In this document: positions 34,073-43,149 of the stretch, piece by piece
How the letters are laid out: every line of letters starts with the position of its first letter
Numbering within the stretch: the stretch's first letter is position 1
NCBI RefSeq assembly: GCF_000147815.2
Contig: NC_015957.1
Location: 2,666,001-2,730,000, forward strand
Length of the DNA stretch: 64,000 bases
Reading direction: 5' to 3'
Source: Streptomyces violaceusniger Tu 4113
GTDB taxonomy: Bacteria; Actinomycetota; Actinomycetes; Streptomycetales; Streptomycetaceae
Notes under the pieces: generated by a model
What the model was told of the DNA's origin: nothing
Databases searched by the model: none
The model's input: the letters and a program-made list of their open reading frames with translations, nothing else
Position numbers and translations under genes: made by a program

Positions 34073-36796
34073 CTATGCCGAGTGGACGGAGCGGCTGCGT
34101 GCTGTGAGCAGGGAGCGAGTGGCGGGGTCTGGTTCGAGGCCGAGTTCGTTGAGGTGGCGTGTGAGGAGGGTGAAGGTGTGGCGGGCGGTGTCGTGGCGTC
34201 CGGCGGCTTGGTGCAGACGGATGGCGTGCTGGTAGAGCAGTTCATTTGTGGGGCTGAGGCTGATGGCCTTCTCCAGCAGGGCGAGTGCGGAATCGGCGTC
34301 CTGACGGGTGCCGGTGTGCTCGGCGTGGTGGGCGATGTGGGCGACAGCGTCGGCGGCCTTGCTCGCCAGTGATTCGCGAATGCTGTCACACCAGGGGTAG
34401 TCGCCGCCGTGGGCAAAGGGGCCGTGATACAGGTCCGCCGCGCGCCGTAGGGCGGACAGGCGCCCGGCTTCGTCGGTGGCGGTCGCGGCGCGCTGGAGGG
34501 TTTGGGTGAAGGCAGCGAGGTCGGTTTCGATCAAGCCAAGATGGAGTTTATGCAATTCTCCATGAAGCTGGATGAATTCCGCTTTGCTGTGCCCGGTGGC
34601 TGAGCGGAGCGCGCGTCTTACGGCCCGGCGAAGGTTCTTGAGTTCCTTCGCAGACTGGTCGGAATCCTCGCTGAGGCGGAGGTGACGCGCGATGTCGTCG
34701 GCGATCAGCCCGGCGGGATGGGCAGCGAGGAGGGCGAGGAATTCTCGTACTTCATCGCGCAGCCCCAGCCCGACGGGCTCGGGGTTCGGGTGAGCGTAGA
34801 GCGTCACCGGTCCCAGAACGTTCAGGCGGACTGGCTTGGCCGGTCCTGGCTCTCGTGGTTTTACGGGCCCTACGGGCTCCGACCGGACAGCCGGTGGATC
34901 GTCTTCCGGCTCCTGCTCGGCATCCTCGCTGTCCGCGTCTTGCGGCAGGTGTGCGGGGGCTCGGGCGCCGGGGACCATGCGCGGGCGCGGTCGCTCATCG
35001 TGCGCGGTGAGGAGGACGTCCAGGACGTCGCGGCCGGCCTGCGGGGTGAGGTGGAACAACCGCAGGCCACTGCTCCGATCACCGCTCTCCTTATCCCGGC
35101 TGACGGTGCCGTCTGCCGCGACATGCCAGGAGGCAGCGCCGGGCAGATCGCCCAGGGTGAGGACGACGAGGTTGCCATGCGTGGCCCGGGCGGCCAGTGC
35201 GGTGAGGCGGCCAGTGTGCGCGGCATCCGGCTCGGCGAGGAAGACCAAGGTGCCTGGGCTGGGCTTCTCGTCCTTGCCCTCGGGGGTCGCCAGGGGCGGT
35301 TCGCCTCCGGCTTCTTGCGCATCGTGCCGGTGGCGGGCGTGCGCGAGGAGGTGCTCTTCTCCGCGGCGGACAGCGTAGTCCAGGTCCTCGGCCGTGGTCA
35401 GGGCACTGAAGTCGGGCGGGAGCCCCGGCAGGAGCCGGTCGGCCAGGTCGTGGGCAAGGAGCCCTGTAACGCCTGGTGTGCCAGGACGTTGGCGTTCGGC
35501 CGCGGTGAGGATGCCGACCACCAGCGCGCGGGCGGCTGCCTCAGCACCGGGCCCATTCCACGCGCATCCTCCGGCTTCCGCGAGGGCGTCCAGTGGGACT
35601 TCAGCGTGACCGGCGGTGCCGATAGTCACCGTGGAGGGAAGCTGGGCCGGTTGAGGCGGGGTACGGCGCGTGATCAAGCTGTCTGGATCGGCAGTGGTGG
35701 TTCGGGGCAAGGCGGCCTCGCGGGCGGCCAGAACCGCTTGCTCGACCAGGGGGCTCAACGGCGGGGGCTCCGCATCGAGACCGGGACGACGGGATCTGCT
35801 CTGGTAGAAGCGGAAGAAGCGCAGGGCGGCAAGGAGACCGGCCGCAGTGGTGATGCCGATGACGCCCGCCGTGCCGACGCTTATCGCGGCCGGTCCTGGC
35901 GGCGCGTGGCTCGTGGCGTGCTCGCTGACGGCTCGGCCGTCGGCGTCATGCTGCATGCCCAGGCCCGGCGCCGGCTCCGTGGTGGGGGTGACAGGCTTAC
36001 TCGGGGCGGAAGGCTTGACTTGCGGGGGCGCGGGCTGGGTGGGAGGGCGTGGTGGTGAGGCGGAAGCGGTAATGGGGATGGCGAGTTGCCAGCCGGGCGT
36101 GATCACATCGGGGTTGGTCAGTCGCGTACCGTCGGCCTGGACGCGGGTCTTGTTCAGGGCGTAGATCCGCGGCCACTTCAGCGGATCCCCGAGGTGGGTT
36201 TCAGCGATGTCCCACAGGGTGTCGCCTTCCACCACGGTGTACTCCACACAGCGGGGCTGGGCGTTGCCTACTACTCGCGTCCGCGGGCGTCCGTCCTCCA
36301 CCGGTCCCGGATGGGCAGGAGCTGTCGAGGCGACATCGGCACGCAAGCCCTCAGCCGGGGTGCGTTGGTGAGCATGCGCGGCGGAGGGCCGCCAGAGGCT
36401 GATCAGGGCGAGTACGAGTGTGCCCACGCACACTGCGGCGAATGCGCGTCGCAGAGGCAGGGTGTCCACATGCGCCGCATGGGCCGTTTGGTCGCGCAGC
36501 AGCCTCGGCAGATGAACCACGTACCAGGTGGTTTCCTTCAGGATGGAGTAAGCGAACGCAGCCCAACACACCCAGCCCACCATCGCCAGCAGGTCGACCA
36601 TCACGAGATCGGTGACGGGCTGCGTCAGTCGGTCACCCAGGCTCCGCCACGAGCCGATACGGTCGGGCCAAGGCACTTCGGCCGCCTGCCAGAGGATGTA
36701 CGGCATGCCGCCCAGGAGGGCGAGGATGACGGCGCTGGTGCCGGTGGCCGTGACGGCGGCGCGCAGCCGCGCCCGCCACGAGGATCGGTAGGCCAT
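34073..36796 (-). CDS. Membrane protein with LysM and C-terminal BTAD domain
   Basis: 907 aa. Three N-terminal membrane helices (~16-38, 62-87, 117-136), LysM peptidoglycan-binding domain at ~184-241 (YTVVEGDTLWDIAETHLGDP, TNPDVITPGWQLAIP), Pro-rich linker, a fourth helix ~303-327, then a long cytoplasmic part ending in a SARP-like region with an N-terminal winged-helix-like segment and a BTAD helical domain (about 750-900; ADLYHGPFAHGG, HLNELGLEPDPATRSLL). A LysM-BTAD fusion could couple cell-wall contact to regulation or assembly. Last gene of the Tad operon, 35 nt after the TadG-like gene. Confidence 0.8.
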   Translation of the reverse strand: MAYRSSWRARLRAAVTATGTSAVILALLGGMPYILWQAAEVPWPDRIGSWRSLGDRLTQPVTDLVMVDLLAMVGWVCWAAFAYSILKETTWYVVHLPRLLRDQTAHAAHVDTLPLRRAFAAVCVGTLVLALISLWRPSAAHAHQRTPAEGLRADVASTAPAHPGPVEDGRPRTRVVGNAQPRCVEYTVVEGDTLWDIAETHLGDPLKWPRIYALNKTRVQADGTRLTNPDVITPGWQLAIPITASASPPRPPTQPAPPQVKPSAPSKPVTPTTEPAPGLGMQHDADGRAVSEHATSHAPPGPAAISVGTAGVIGITTAAGLLAALRFFRFYQSRSRRPGLDAEPPPLSPLVEQAVLAAREAALPRTTTADPDSLITRRTPPQPAQLPSTVTIGTAGHAEVPLDALAEAGGCAWNGPGAEAAARALVVGILTAAERQRPGTPGVTGLLAHDLADRLLPGLPPDFSALTTAEDLDYAVRRGEEHLLAHARHRHDAQEAGGEPPLATPEGKDEKPSPGTLVFLAEPDAAHTGRLTALAARATHGNLVVLTLGDLPGAASWHVAADGTVSRDKESGDRSSGLRLFHLTPQAGRDVLDVLLTAHDERPRPRMVPGARAPAHLPQDADSEDAEQEPEDDPPAVRSEPVGPVKPREPGPAKPVRLNVLGPVTLYAHPNPEPVGLGLRDEVREFLALLAAHPAGLIADDIARHLRLSEDSDQSAKELKNLRRAVRRALRSATGHSKAEFIQLHGELHKLHLGLIETDLAAFTQTLQRAATATDEAGRLSALRRAADLYHGPFAHGGDYPWCDSIRESLASKAADAVAHIAHHAEHTGTRQDADSALALLEKAISLSPTNELLYQHAIRLHQAAGRHDTARHTFTLLTRHLNELGLEPDPATRSLLTARSRSVHSA

Positions 36797-36831
36797 ACGC
36801 GGATTCGCCCCTCTTCAGCTTCACAAGTGCG

Positions 36832-37275
36832 CTACCGATTGGCGCGTTCGGCACGCACGATGGCACGGGCCGTGACGGTCAGCGTGCGTACGCCGATCAC
36901 CCGCAGGATCTGGGCGCGCTGGTGGTGGGTGACCCACACGGTGACTTCATCGCCGTGAACCGAGGCCCTGCCGGTGTCGCCGGTGGCGGCGACGTACGAA
37001 GTGGCGGCCCGGGTGGCCTTGCCATTCGAAAGCCGGATGTCATCCGCGCTGCGGAGTCGGCCGACATCGAGTTGCTGGGCACCGGTCCGGGCCGCCTCCT
37101 GCGCCACGTCCAGCGCGCGGGCCTTGCTGGCCAGAGCCAACCCACCGTCAACGACGATCCCGGCGAACAGCCACAGCGCCGCCACCACGCCGATCACAAA
37201 CGCGGTGACCTGACCCCGGTCTCTATTCGTCGCCACCGTCTCGCGGACAACTCTCGAGGACGCTGAGGGTTTCAC
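36832..37275 (-). CDS. TadG/Flp-pilus assembly-like membrane protein
   Basis: 147 aa, GTG start overlapping the previous stop (GTGA). DRGQVTAFVIGVVAALWLFA is the conserved TadG-type N-terminal membrane segment with ADVAQEAAR-like helix (ALDVAQEAARTGAQQLD) and a beta-rich extracytoplasmic tail. Pseudopilin-like component of the pilus. A longer frame upstream overlaps other genes and is not used. Confidence 0.75.
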   Translation of the reverse strand: MKPSASSRVVRETVATNRDRGQVTAFVIGVVAALWLFAGIVVDGGLALASKARALDVAQEAARTGAQQLDVGRLRSADDIRLSNGKATRAATSYVAATGDTGRASVHGDEVTVWVTHHQRAQILRVIGVRTLTVTARAIVRAERANR

Positions 37276-37706
37276 GGTGCGCTCCGGTGCACGTCCACCG
37301 GGGAGGAGGCGGTGCCGCTCACCGTCACCCGGCCCGGCATGCCGGTGTGGGTGAGGTGGTGAAGTGCGACGGTACAGGTGACTTTCGCGGTGACGGAGCC
37401 ACCGGGCTGGAGTCCGCTGGTGATGAGCGCGACCGTGGGGTGCGAGCATCCAGCCCCCGCGTGATGGAGCGCGGCCTGAGCGGTGCGCCGGGCGCCGGTG
37501 CGGGCGGCGGCTTCGGTGCGGGCGAGGGAGGCTGCCCGGGCGGCCTGGTGAGCGGTGTCCGCCACGACGAGTCGGGCGTCGGCCAGACGCCCCAAAGCGA
37601 CGACCGTCATAAGAACGAGCAGGAGCAGCGGGGTGACCAGGACGAGTTCCACGGCAGCCGAACCGCGATCCGCCGAGGACGGGGCAGCGCTCGTTCCCTC
37701 GTTCAC
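37272..37706 (-). CDS. TadE-family pilus protein
   Basis: 144 aa. TadE-like N-terminus DRGSAAVELVLVTPLLLLVL (with the Glu typical of type IVb pseudopilins) and an extracytoplasmic domain containing two Cys (AGCSHP, VTCTVAL) that may form a disulfide. 4-nt overlap with both neighbours. Confidence 0.8.
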   Translation of the reverse strand: MNEGTSAAPSSADRGSAAVELVLVTPLLLLVLMTVVALGRLADARLVVADTAHQAARAASLARTEAAARTGARRTAQAALHHAGAGCSHPTVALITSGLQPGGSVTAKVTCTVALHHLTHTGMPGRVTVSGTASSPVDVHRSAP

Positions 37707-38119
37707 GCGTGCCCTCCTGCGGGGGTGGTGATGCGCTCGACCGCACCCGAGGCCGTGCCGCTGGCCGTCAGATGCAAGCCCGGCAGAACCGGCATCACCC
37801 TCCCCTGCACACGCACCACAGCTTGCGTGGCGGTACGGCGGACCGTTACCGATGGGGCGGTGAGGACACGGCTGCCGAGCTGGGTCAGGCTGCGGACGCC
37901 TCGCGCGTGGCCGTCTGCCGCGCTGCCGTGCTGTACCCGTGCGGCGGCCAGGGCGCGTTCGGCCGCGTACTGGGCGATGTGCCTGGCGTGCCAGGCCAGC
38001 GCGAACTGGACGATCAGCAACGCGAGCATCAGCAGCGCCGGAACGACGACCACCAGCTGGGTGGTCACGGCGCCGCGGTCGCCCCGGAATCCGCGCGGTA
38101 CGCGCAACAGATGGTTCAC
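37703..38119 (-). CDS. TadE-family pilus protein, second copy
   Basis: 138 aa. DRGAVTTQLVVVVPALLMLA membrane segment, then AQYAAERALAAARVQHGSAA helix; TadE-like. Here Gln replaces the usual Glu of the pseudopilin signature. Encoded directly after the Flp-like pilin. Confidence 0.75.
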   Translation of the reverse strand: MNHLLRVPRGFRGDRGAVTTQLVVVVPALLMLALLIVQFALAWHARHIAQYAAERALAAARVQHGSAADGHARGVRSLTQLGSRVLTAPSVTVRRTATQAVVRVQGRVMPVLPGLHLTASGTASGAVERITTPAGGHA

Positions 38120-38123
38120 CGGC

Positions 38124-38327
38124 TTATCCCAGGTCGATGGAGTGGGCCTTGGCGAGGACCTTGGCGACGATGATGCCGACCACGGTGAGGGCGAGGACGG
38201 TCAGCAGCGCGGTGACCACGATGGTTTCGGTGGTGTAGCCCGCGTCACCGCGGGCATGGCGGCGAACCAGGGCGGTGTGGTTGCGCAGTGTGGCGGCAAT
38301 TGCTTGCAGGCGTGGGTGGAGCATCAA
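38124..38327 (-). CDS. Flp-type (type IVb) pilin-like protein
   Basis: 67 aa. Basic leader then GDAGYTTETIVVTALLTVLA, a short prepilin-like signal followed by one membrane helix, and ends KAHSIDLG. Likely major pilin. Glu lies at +4 after G (or +5 after A), slightly off the standard position. No prepilin peptidase gene is in the window. Confidence 0.7.
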   Translation of the reverse strand: MMLHPRLQAIAATLRNHTALVRRHARGDAGYTTETIVVTALLTVLALTVVGIIVAKVLAKAHSIDLG

Positions 38328-38382
38328 GAGCGTTCTCCAAAACGTCCGAAGGCGTACAGCGGGGTGATTGAGGGCATGCTCG

Positions 38383-39282
38383 TCAGCTCACCGCGAGGAC
38401 GTGCACGAGGGCGGGATAGCCGATGAGGAGCAGAAACGCGGCGAAGAGAAGCACGACGGGCAGGGACATCTGCTCGGTGGCCGCCTGGGCCGCCCCGTCG
38501 GCTTCTGAGAGTCGGCGTCGTCGCATGGCGCGCGCTTTTGCAGCGAGGGAAGCACGGACCTTGGCGCCCTCGGTGCCGGCCAGACTGAGCGTGGCGGCGA
38601 GTTCCGTCAGATCACTGACCTGTAGGTGTTGTCCGAGGTCGCCCAGGTGCTGCCAGGGGCTGGTCCGGGTGAGCTGGGCGACACGCAAGGCATGACGCAG
38701 TTTGGATGCGGCCCAGCCGTGGGGTGCCTGGACGGCGTCGGTCAGGGCCTGCTGCACGCCGGCTCCGCCGGCCAGGGAGATCACGGTCAGGTCCAGGATC
38801 AGGGTGAGCGTGTGCCGCATCTGGCGTCGGCGTTCGGCTGCCGCCTTGCGCACCGTGATGTCCGGGAGGAAGAACAGCACTCCCGCGAACACGAGTGATC
38901 CGGCCAGCGGCATCCACCAGCCCGCGTCGGCACCGGTGCCGACGCGGGCCAGGGCGACCGCGATCCACGGTGTGGCCAGACCGGTGGCAGTGCAGGTCGC
39001 CTTGCCCGCCAGGTGCTTGTCCACATCCCGCCCGCAGGTGGCAAGATCGGCGCGTAGAGAAGCGGTGGGGAAACCGAGCGCCCGCACCAGCGGTACGGCC
39101 CTACGACCGAGGCGTGTTGCCCACTCCGTTTCCCCGTCCGGCGCGACCGCATCGGCCCGCTTCGGGGACGTCGCGTCGAGAGCGGCCATCACGTCCGCAA
39201 GCGCGGGCCGCGGTGGGCGCAGGCCGTATGCGAGTGCGACCAGTCCGGCGCCGAACACACTCCCCAGCACGACGGTAATCAC
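38383..39282 (-). CDS. tadC: TadC-like type II/IV secretion F domain protein
   Basis: 299 aa inner-membrane platform protein. Hydrophobic segments at the N-terminus, centre (WWMPLAGSLVFAGVLFFLPD) and C-terminus (SLPVVLLFAAFLLLIGYPAL); T2SF region LILDLTVISLAGGAGVQQAL. 4-nt overlap with tadB. Confidence 0.85.
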   Translation of the reverse strand: MITVVLGSVFGAGLVALAYGLRPPRPALADVMAALDATSPKRADAVAPDGETEWATRLGRRAVPLVRALGFPTASLRADLATCGRDVDKHLAGKATCTATGLATPWIAVALARVGTGADAGWWMPLAGSLVFAGVLFFLPDITVRKAAAERRRQMRHTLTLILDLTVISLAGGAGVQQALTDAVQAPHGWAASKLRHALRVAQLTRTSPWQHLGDLGQHLQVSDLTELAATLSLAGTEGAKVRASLAAKARAMRRRRLSEADGAAQAATEQMSLPVVLLFAAFLLLIGYPALVHVLAVS

Positions 39283-40190
39283 CGCGTCCTCCCCGTGTCG
39301 TTCGTGGCTTCGGCGGGGTGGTGGCCGACGAGGCGAACGGGTTCGTGTACACGGCCGATGGCGGATAGCCAGGTGAAGGAGGCCGCGAACAGGGCACCGA
39401 CGACGGCCAGGACCAGCTGGCCCGTCAGGGTGTTGAAGGGGTCCAGATAGGGACGGTTGAAGACGGTCAAGCCAACAGCCATGCCGAGGGTGACGGTAAC
39501 CGTGACGCGGACTCCGGTGCGGATGCTGGCGCGGCCCGCGTCGATGCGCTGGCGCATGGCCACCTGTTCGCGCACCGAGTCGGCCAGCTCGCCCAGCAGG
39601 GCGGCGAGCTGGCTGGCCTGCCGTTCGGCGGCCATCACCAGGGCGGCGACCACGACATCGGCGAGCGGGTCGTCCGCGTCGTCAGCGAAGGTCCGCAAGG
39701 CAGCGGGCAACGGCTGGCCGGAGCGGACCGATACGACCAAGGCGCTCAGCTCTCGCCGCAGAGCGGTGGGCGCGATGTCGGCTGTGGCCAGGACAGCCTG
39801 CTCCAGCCCTGCCGCCGCGGAGAGGGTGTCGCGCAGCATCTCCGTCCACAGCGCGAGTGCTTCCAGCCGCTCCGTCCGCGCAACCGCTGCCCGATCGGGG
39901 CCGAGCAGACCGGGGAGGGTCAGAAGCGCCGCGGTGGTCAGTACCGCTGCCACGGGCCATCTCGTCAGGGCTCCAGCCATCACCCCCGCCACCACGGCGG
40001 CGGTAAGGCGGCGCTGGTTCCACCCCGCGGGAAGTTGACGGGCCAAACGCCGCCCCCACCCTGCCCCCGATCCTTCGGAGGCAGGCCGACGAAGCACACC
40101 ACAGATGATCAGGAGGAGACCGGTACCGAAGGCGACGCCGAGAACGGCGGCGATGGCACCTGCGGTGTCGCCCAGCCTCGTTGGAGTCAT
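39279..40190 (-). CDS. tadB: TadB-like type II/IV secretion F domain protein
   Basis: 303 aa from the ATG at 40190 (GGGAG seven bases upstream, overlapping the tadA stop). T2SF features LEQAVLATADIAPTALRREL and SVRSGQPLPAALRTFADDAD; membrane helices at both ends. Works with TadC as the pilus platform. Confidence 0.85.
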   Translation of the reverse strand: MTPTRLGDTAGAIAAVLGVAFGTGLLLIICGVLRRPASEGSGAGWGRRLARQLPAGWNQRRLTAAVVAGVMAGALTRWPVAAVLTTAALLTLPGLLGPDRAAVARTERLEALALWTEMLRDTLSAAAGLEQAVLATADIAPTALRRELSALVVSVRSGQPLPAALRTFADDADDPLADVVVAALVMAAERQASQLAALLGELADSVREQVAMRQRIDAGRASIRTGVRVTVTVTLGMAVGLTVFNRPYLDPFNTLTGQLVLAVVGALFAASFTWLSAIGRVHEPVRLVGHHPAEATNDTGRTR

Positions 40191-41530
40191 TGTTCGGCTC
40201 CCCACCAGGTGAAGCCCGCCGCTTCAGTGTCCAGTCCGGCATCGATCAGGTCCTGGAGCGTCTCAGCCCGCAAAGGTGTCGCCCGGACCGCGCGGCCGTC
40301 GGGTCCGGGCCGGTAGATCTCGTTCGAGACCAGCTGCGCACCGTCGGCGTCGACGACCTCGCGTACGGAATCGATCACGCGTTTCCCCGTCGTGTCCCAT
40401 CCCAGATGCACGACGAAGTGGACGGCGGAGGCCACCAACAGGTTGGTGGCCTCCAGCGACAGCCTCTCGGGAGCCTGGGCGGCGTACGCGGCGAGCTTGG
40501 TGAACACCCCTCGGGAGGTCGAGGCGTGGATGGTGGACAGCGAGCCGTCGTTGCCCTGGCTCATGGCGTTGCACATCGGGATGACCTCGCTGCCGCGGAT
40601 CTCGCCGACGATCACACGGTCCGGTGACATCCGCAGTCCCCACCGCACCAGTTCCGCCTGGTCGATGGCGCCTTGGCCCTCAATGTTGGGTTCCCGGGCC
40701 TGCATGGCCACAACGTTGGGATGAGCGGCCGTATCGGTGTTGAGGCCGAGCTCGAAAGTGTCCTCGATGGTGATCAGCCGCTCGGTCGGCGGGATCTGCG
40801 AGGCGAAGGCCCTCAGCACGGTGGTCTTCCCGACGTTGGTGCCACCGCCGATGATGATGTTCTTCCGAGCCCGCACAAGCGCTGAGAGGAAACCGGCCAT
40901 GGCCTCATCACATGCTCCGAGGCGCACCAGGTCGTCCATGGACGCGGCAGGGAACCGATGGCGGCGTACTGACAACGAAACGCGGCCGGTCACGGCCATC
41001 ACCGCGAACAGTCGAGACCCGTCGGGGAGCTGGAGATTCAGCCGGGGTACGCCGCGGTCGAAGCGGCGTTCCTCGCCGTCCACGCTCGCGGCCAGGGTGC
41101 GTACCAGTTCGATCAGTTCGGTGTCCGAAGCGGCCACCGGGGAAGTTGACTGCCAGGTGCCGTCCGCACGGCGGATCCACACCGCATCGCACCCGTTGAC
41201 ACAGATGTTCTCGATCGTCTCATCTGCCAGCAGCCGCTCCAGCGTGCCGCTGCCGAACAGCGCATCCATCACAGCCTGCGCGATACGTTGCTCCGCCGCG
41301 CGGCCCATTGCACCACTGCCCCGGGCGAGGGCGACGCGGGCCAGTGACGCGAGCTCCTCGTCTACCAAGCGCCCCACCGTCGCGCGGCGCTGGGTCTCGG
41401 TCTCCGGCGGCAGCCCCGCGGCTTCTCGCTCATCGGCGTAGTGGGCCAGGCGGGCTACTACGCGCTGGCGTACCTCTGCGGCCGGCTCGTGCTCCTCGCC
41501 GCGGCTCTGCTGGACCAGTGTGTTGTTCAT
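40187..41530 (-). CDS. tadA: TadA/CpaF-family secretion ATPase
   Basis: 447 aa. Walker A IIIGGGTNVGKTTVLRAFAS, Asp box/LITIEDTFEL, Walker B RVIVGEIRGSEVIPM, His box STIHASTSRG. N-terminal CpaF region includes LLADETIENICVNGCDAVWI. Powers assembly of the Flp pilus. Central gene of the operon with 4-nt overlaps on both sides. Confidence 0.92.
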   Translation of the reverse strand: MNNTLVQQSRGEEHEPAAEVRQRVVARLAHYADEREAAGLPPETETQRRATVGRLVDEELASLARVALARGSGAMGRAAEQRIAQAVMDALFGSGTLERLLADETIENICVNGCDAVWIRRADGTWQSTSPVAASDTELIELVRTLAASVDGEERRFDRGVPRLNLQLPDGSRLFAVMAVTGRVSLSVRRHRFPAASMDDLVRLGACDEAMAGFLSALVRARKNIIIGGGTNVGKTTVLRAFASQIPPTERLITIEDTFELGLNTDTAAHPNVVAMQAREPNIEGQGAIDQAELVRWGLRMSPDRVIVGEIRGSEVIPMCNAMSQGNDGSLSTIHASTSRGVFTKLAAYAAQAPERLSLEATNLLVASAVHFVVHLGWDTTGKRVIDSVREVVDADGAQLVSNEIYRPGPDGRAVRATPLRAETLQDLIDAGLDTEAAGFTWWGAEQ

Positions 41531-42369
41531 GATGCGGACTCCTTCGGCGCCAGGCCCGCCGCTCGACGGAGGTGCCCGCCGGGGGGTGGCACGGCGCCCA
41601 GCCCCGCGAGATCACCACTCAGCCCCTTCGTCACCACCTCGTCGGTGCCGCTCAGCTGCCGTGCGGCAGCCCCCGCAGCCGCCATCAACGGCGATGCCCT
41701 CCACCCCTTGGCCCGCAGCGCCGAACGAGCGCGGCCGGCCAGAACGTCAGCCGCCTTGGGGTCCCAGGGCAGGAAGACCACGCGGCCCACACCGAGCGTC
41801 GCGGTGATCTCCCCTGCCGCGTACGGGCACGGACCCACCACAGCCAGCACATATTGCTCCACGCGCGGCCCGGCTTCCGAAAAGTGGGCGTATGCATGCG
41901 CCAACGCATCCGCCCCTCCCCGGGACACCAACACCACCGCCTCAGCCGCCTCCATCACGCCCGAGGCGTCGTCGCCGATGCGGCCCATATCCAGCAGAAC
42001 TGTTCCCCGGTCGCTCTCATCTCCTCGCAGCACACGCTGTCCCGGGCCGGCCACCAATCGCACCGCCTCCCCACATGCCCCGCCACCCGCCGGTGAAGCC
42101 ACCACACGGATCCCGAACGGCAGGTCCGTAGCCGCGGCCAGGAGCGAACCCGGCTGCTCCTGGCGGGCGGAGGTGGCCACGTCCAACAGCCCCGGCGTGT
42201 GCGGACACCCGAACCGGACCGCGAGATCCCCGCCCGAAACGTCAGCCTCGACCACCACCGGCCGCACCCCGTGATCAGCCCGGTTCGGCCACACAGCCGC
42301 CAGCGCCAGAACGGTCGTCGTCACCCCCGGCGCGCCCTTGACCGACCCCACCGTGATCAGGCGCCTCAC
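41527..42369 (-). CDS. TadZ/CpaE-like ParA-type ATPase
   Basis: 280 aa. Starts LITVGSVKGAPGVTTTVLAL, a deviant Walker A (KGxxGxTT), and VVEADVSGGDLAVRFG. Later motifs are weak, as in TadZ proteins that localise the pilus machine. Coupled to tadA by a 4-nt overlap. Confidence 0.8.
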   Translation of the reverse strand: MRRLITVGSVKGAPGVTTTVLALAAVWPNRADHGVRPVVVEADVSGGDLAVRFGCPHTPGLLDVATSARQEQPGSLLAAATDLPFGIRVVASPAGGGACGEAVRLVAGPGQRVLRGDESDRGTVLLDMGRIGDDASGVMEAAEAVVLVSRGGADALAHAYAHFSEAGPRVEQYVLAVVGPCPYAAGEITATLGVGRVVFLPWDPKAADVLAGRARSALRAKGWRASPLMAAAGAAARQLSGTDEVVTKGLSGDLAGLGAVPPPGGHLRRAAGLAPKESAS

Positions 42370-43070
42370 GGCGCCTCCCGCCCCTCGGCGGGGAGCACCA
42401 CCACACGCGGGTGCTCCAACCCAGCGGCCCGCCGTACCGCCCCCGTCTCCACCAGGACCGTCACCACTCGCGGACCACCTGGAGAGTCAGCGGTCTTCGC
42501 GGCGGTCACCGTCCCCACGACAGGAGCGACATCCTCCTTCTCCTCGCCGGCCCTGCCTGCGGACCCGCCCGGGCCCTCCAGCACCGCCACTCGGTCACCT
42601 CGCACCACCTCGGGCGACGCATTGCCCACCTCGATGGCGAAGGCCACCTCCGACTGCCCCCGTGGCGGAAAGTCCCGGGCGCCTCCGAACTGTCCCGGTG
42701 CCAACAACGACCCGGCCACCAGTGGCACTTTGGCCCGCTGCCCCAGCACCCTCGCCCGGTCCGCCGCCAACACCACGCCAGTCCCGGATGCCACCTCCGC
42801 CTGACGCAGATCATCCGCGGCGAGAACGTGCCCAACCGGCACATCCCGCGCCAGCACCAACACCTTCTCCCGCCCCCCAACCGCTGAAGCGACCATCACG
42901 AAACCAACCGCAGAGACAACCACCGTCCCCACGCCTGCCCACACCCATCCCGGTCTGCGCCGCACTCCGCCGGTCGCCGCAACCGGCCGCTGCTGCGGAT
43001 CAGACCGGCGCGCACCCGGCAGACCACTACCCGCGCCTCGGGGGCGCGAAGGTGACATAGAGGCACCCAC
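42366..43070 (-). CDS. SAF-domain CpaB/RcpC-like pilus assembly protein
   Basis: 234 aa, GTG start with GGAG six bases upstream. One N-terminal membrane helix (WVWAGVGTVVVSAVGFVMVA), then an SAF domain: VLVLARDVPVGHVLAADDLR and LVAGSLLAPGQF. Extracytoplasmic periplasmic-type assembly factor. Confidence 0.8.
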   Translation of the reverse strand: MGASMSPSRPRGAGSGLPGARRSDPQQRPVAATGGVRRRPGWVWAGVGTVVVSAVGFVMVASAVGGREKVLVLARDVPVGHVLAADDLRQAEVASGTGVVLAADRARVLGQRAKVPLVAGSLLAPGQFGGARDFPPRGQSEVAFAIEVGNASPEVVRGDRVAVLEGPGGSAGRAGEEKEDVAPVVGTVTAAKTADSPGGPRVVTVLVETGAVRRAAGLEHPRVVVLPAEGREAP

Positions 43071-43149
43071 AAATCACTCCGGAAGAGAAAGAAGACGAAC
43101 TGATTGGTATCGGCATGCATTCCGACAGACCCCATGTACCGCCGTGGCA

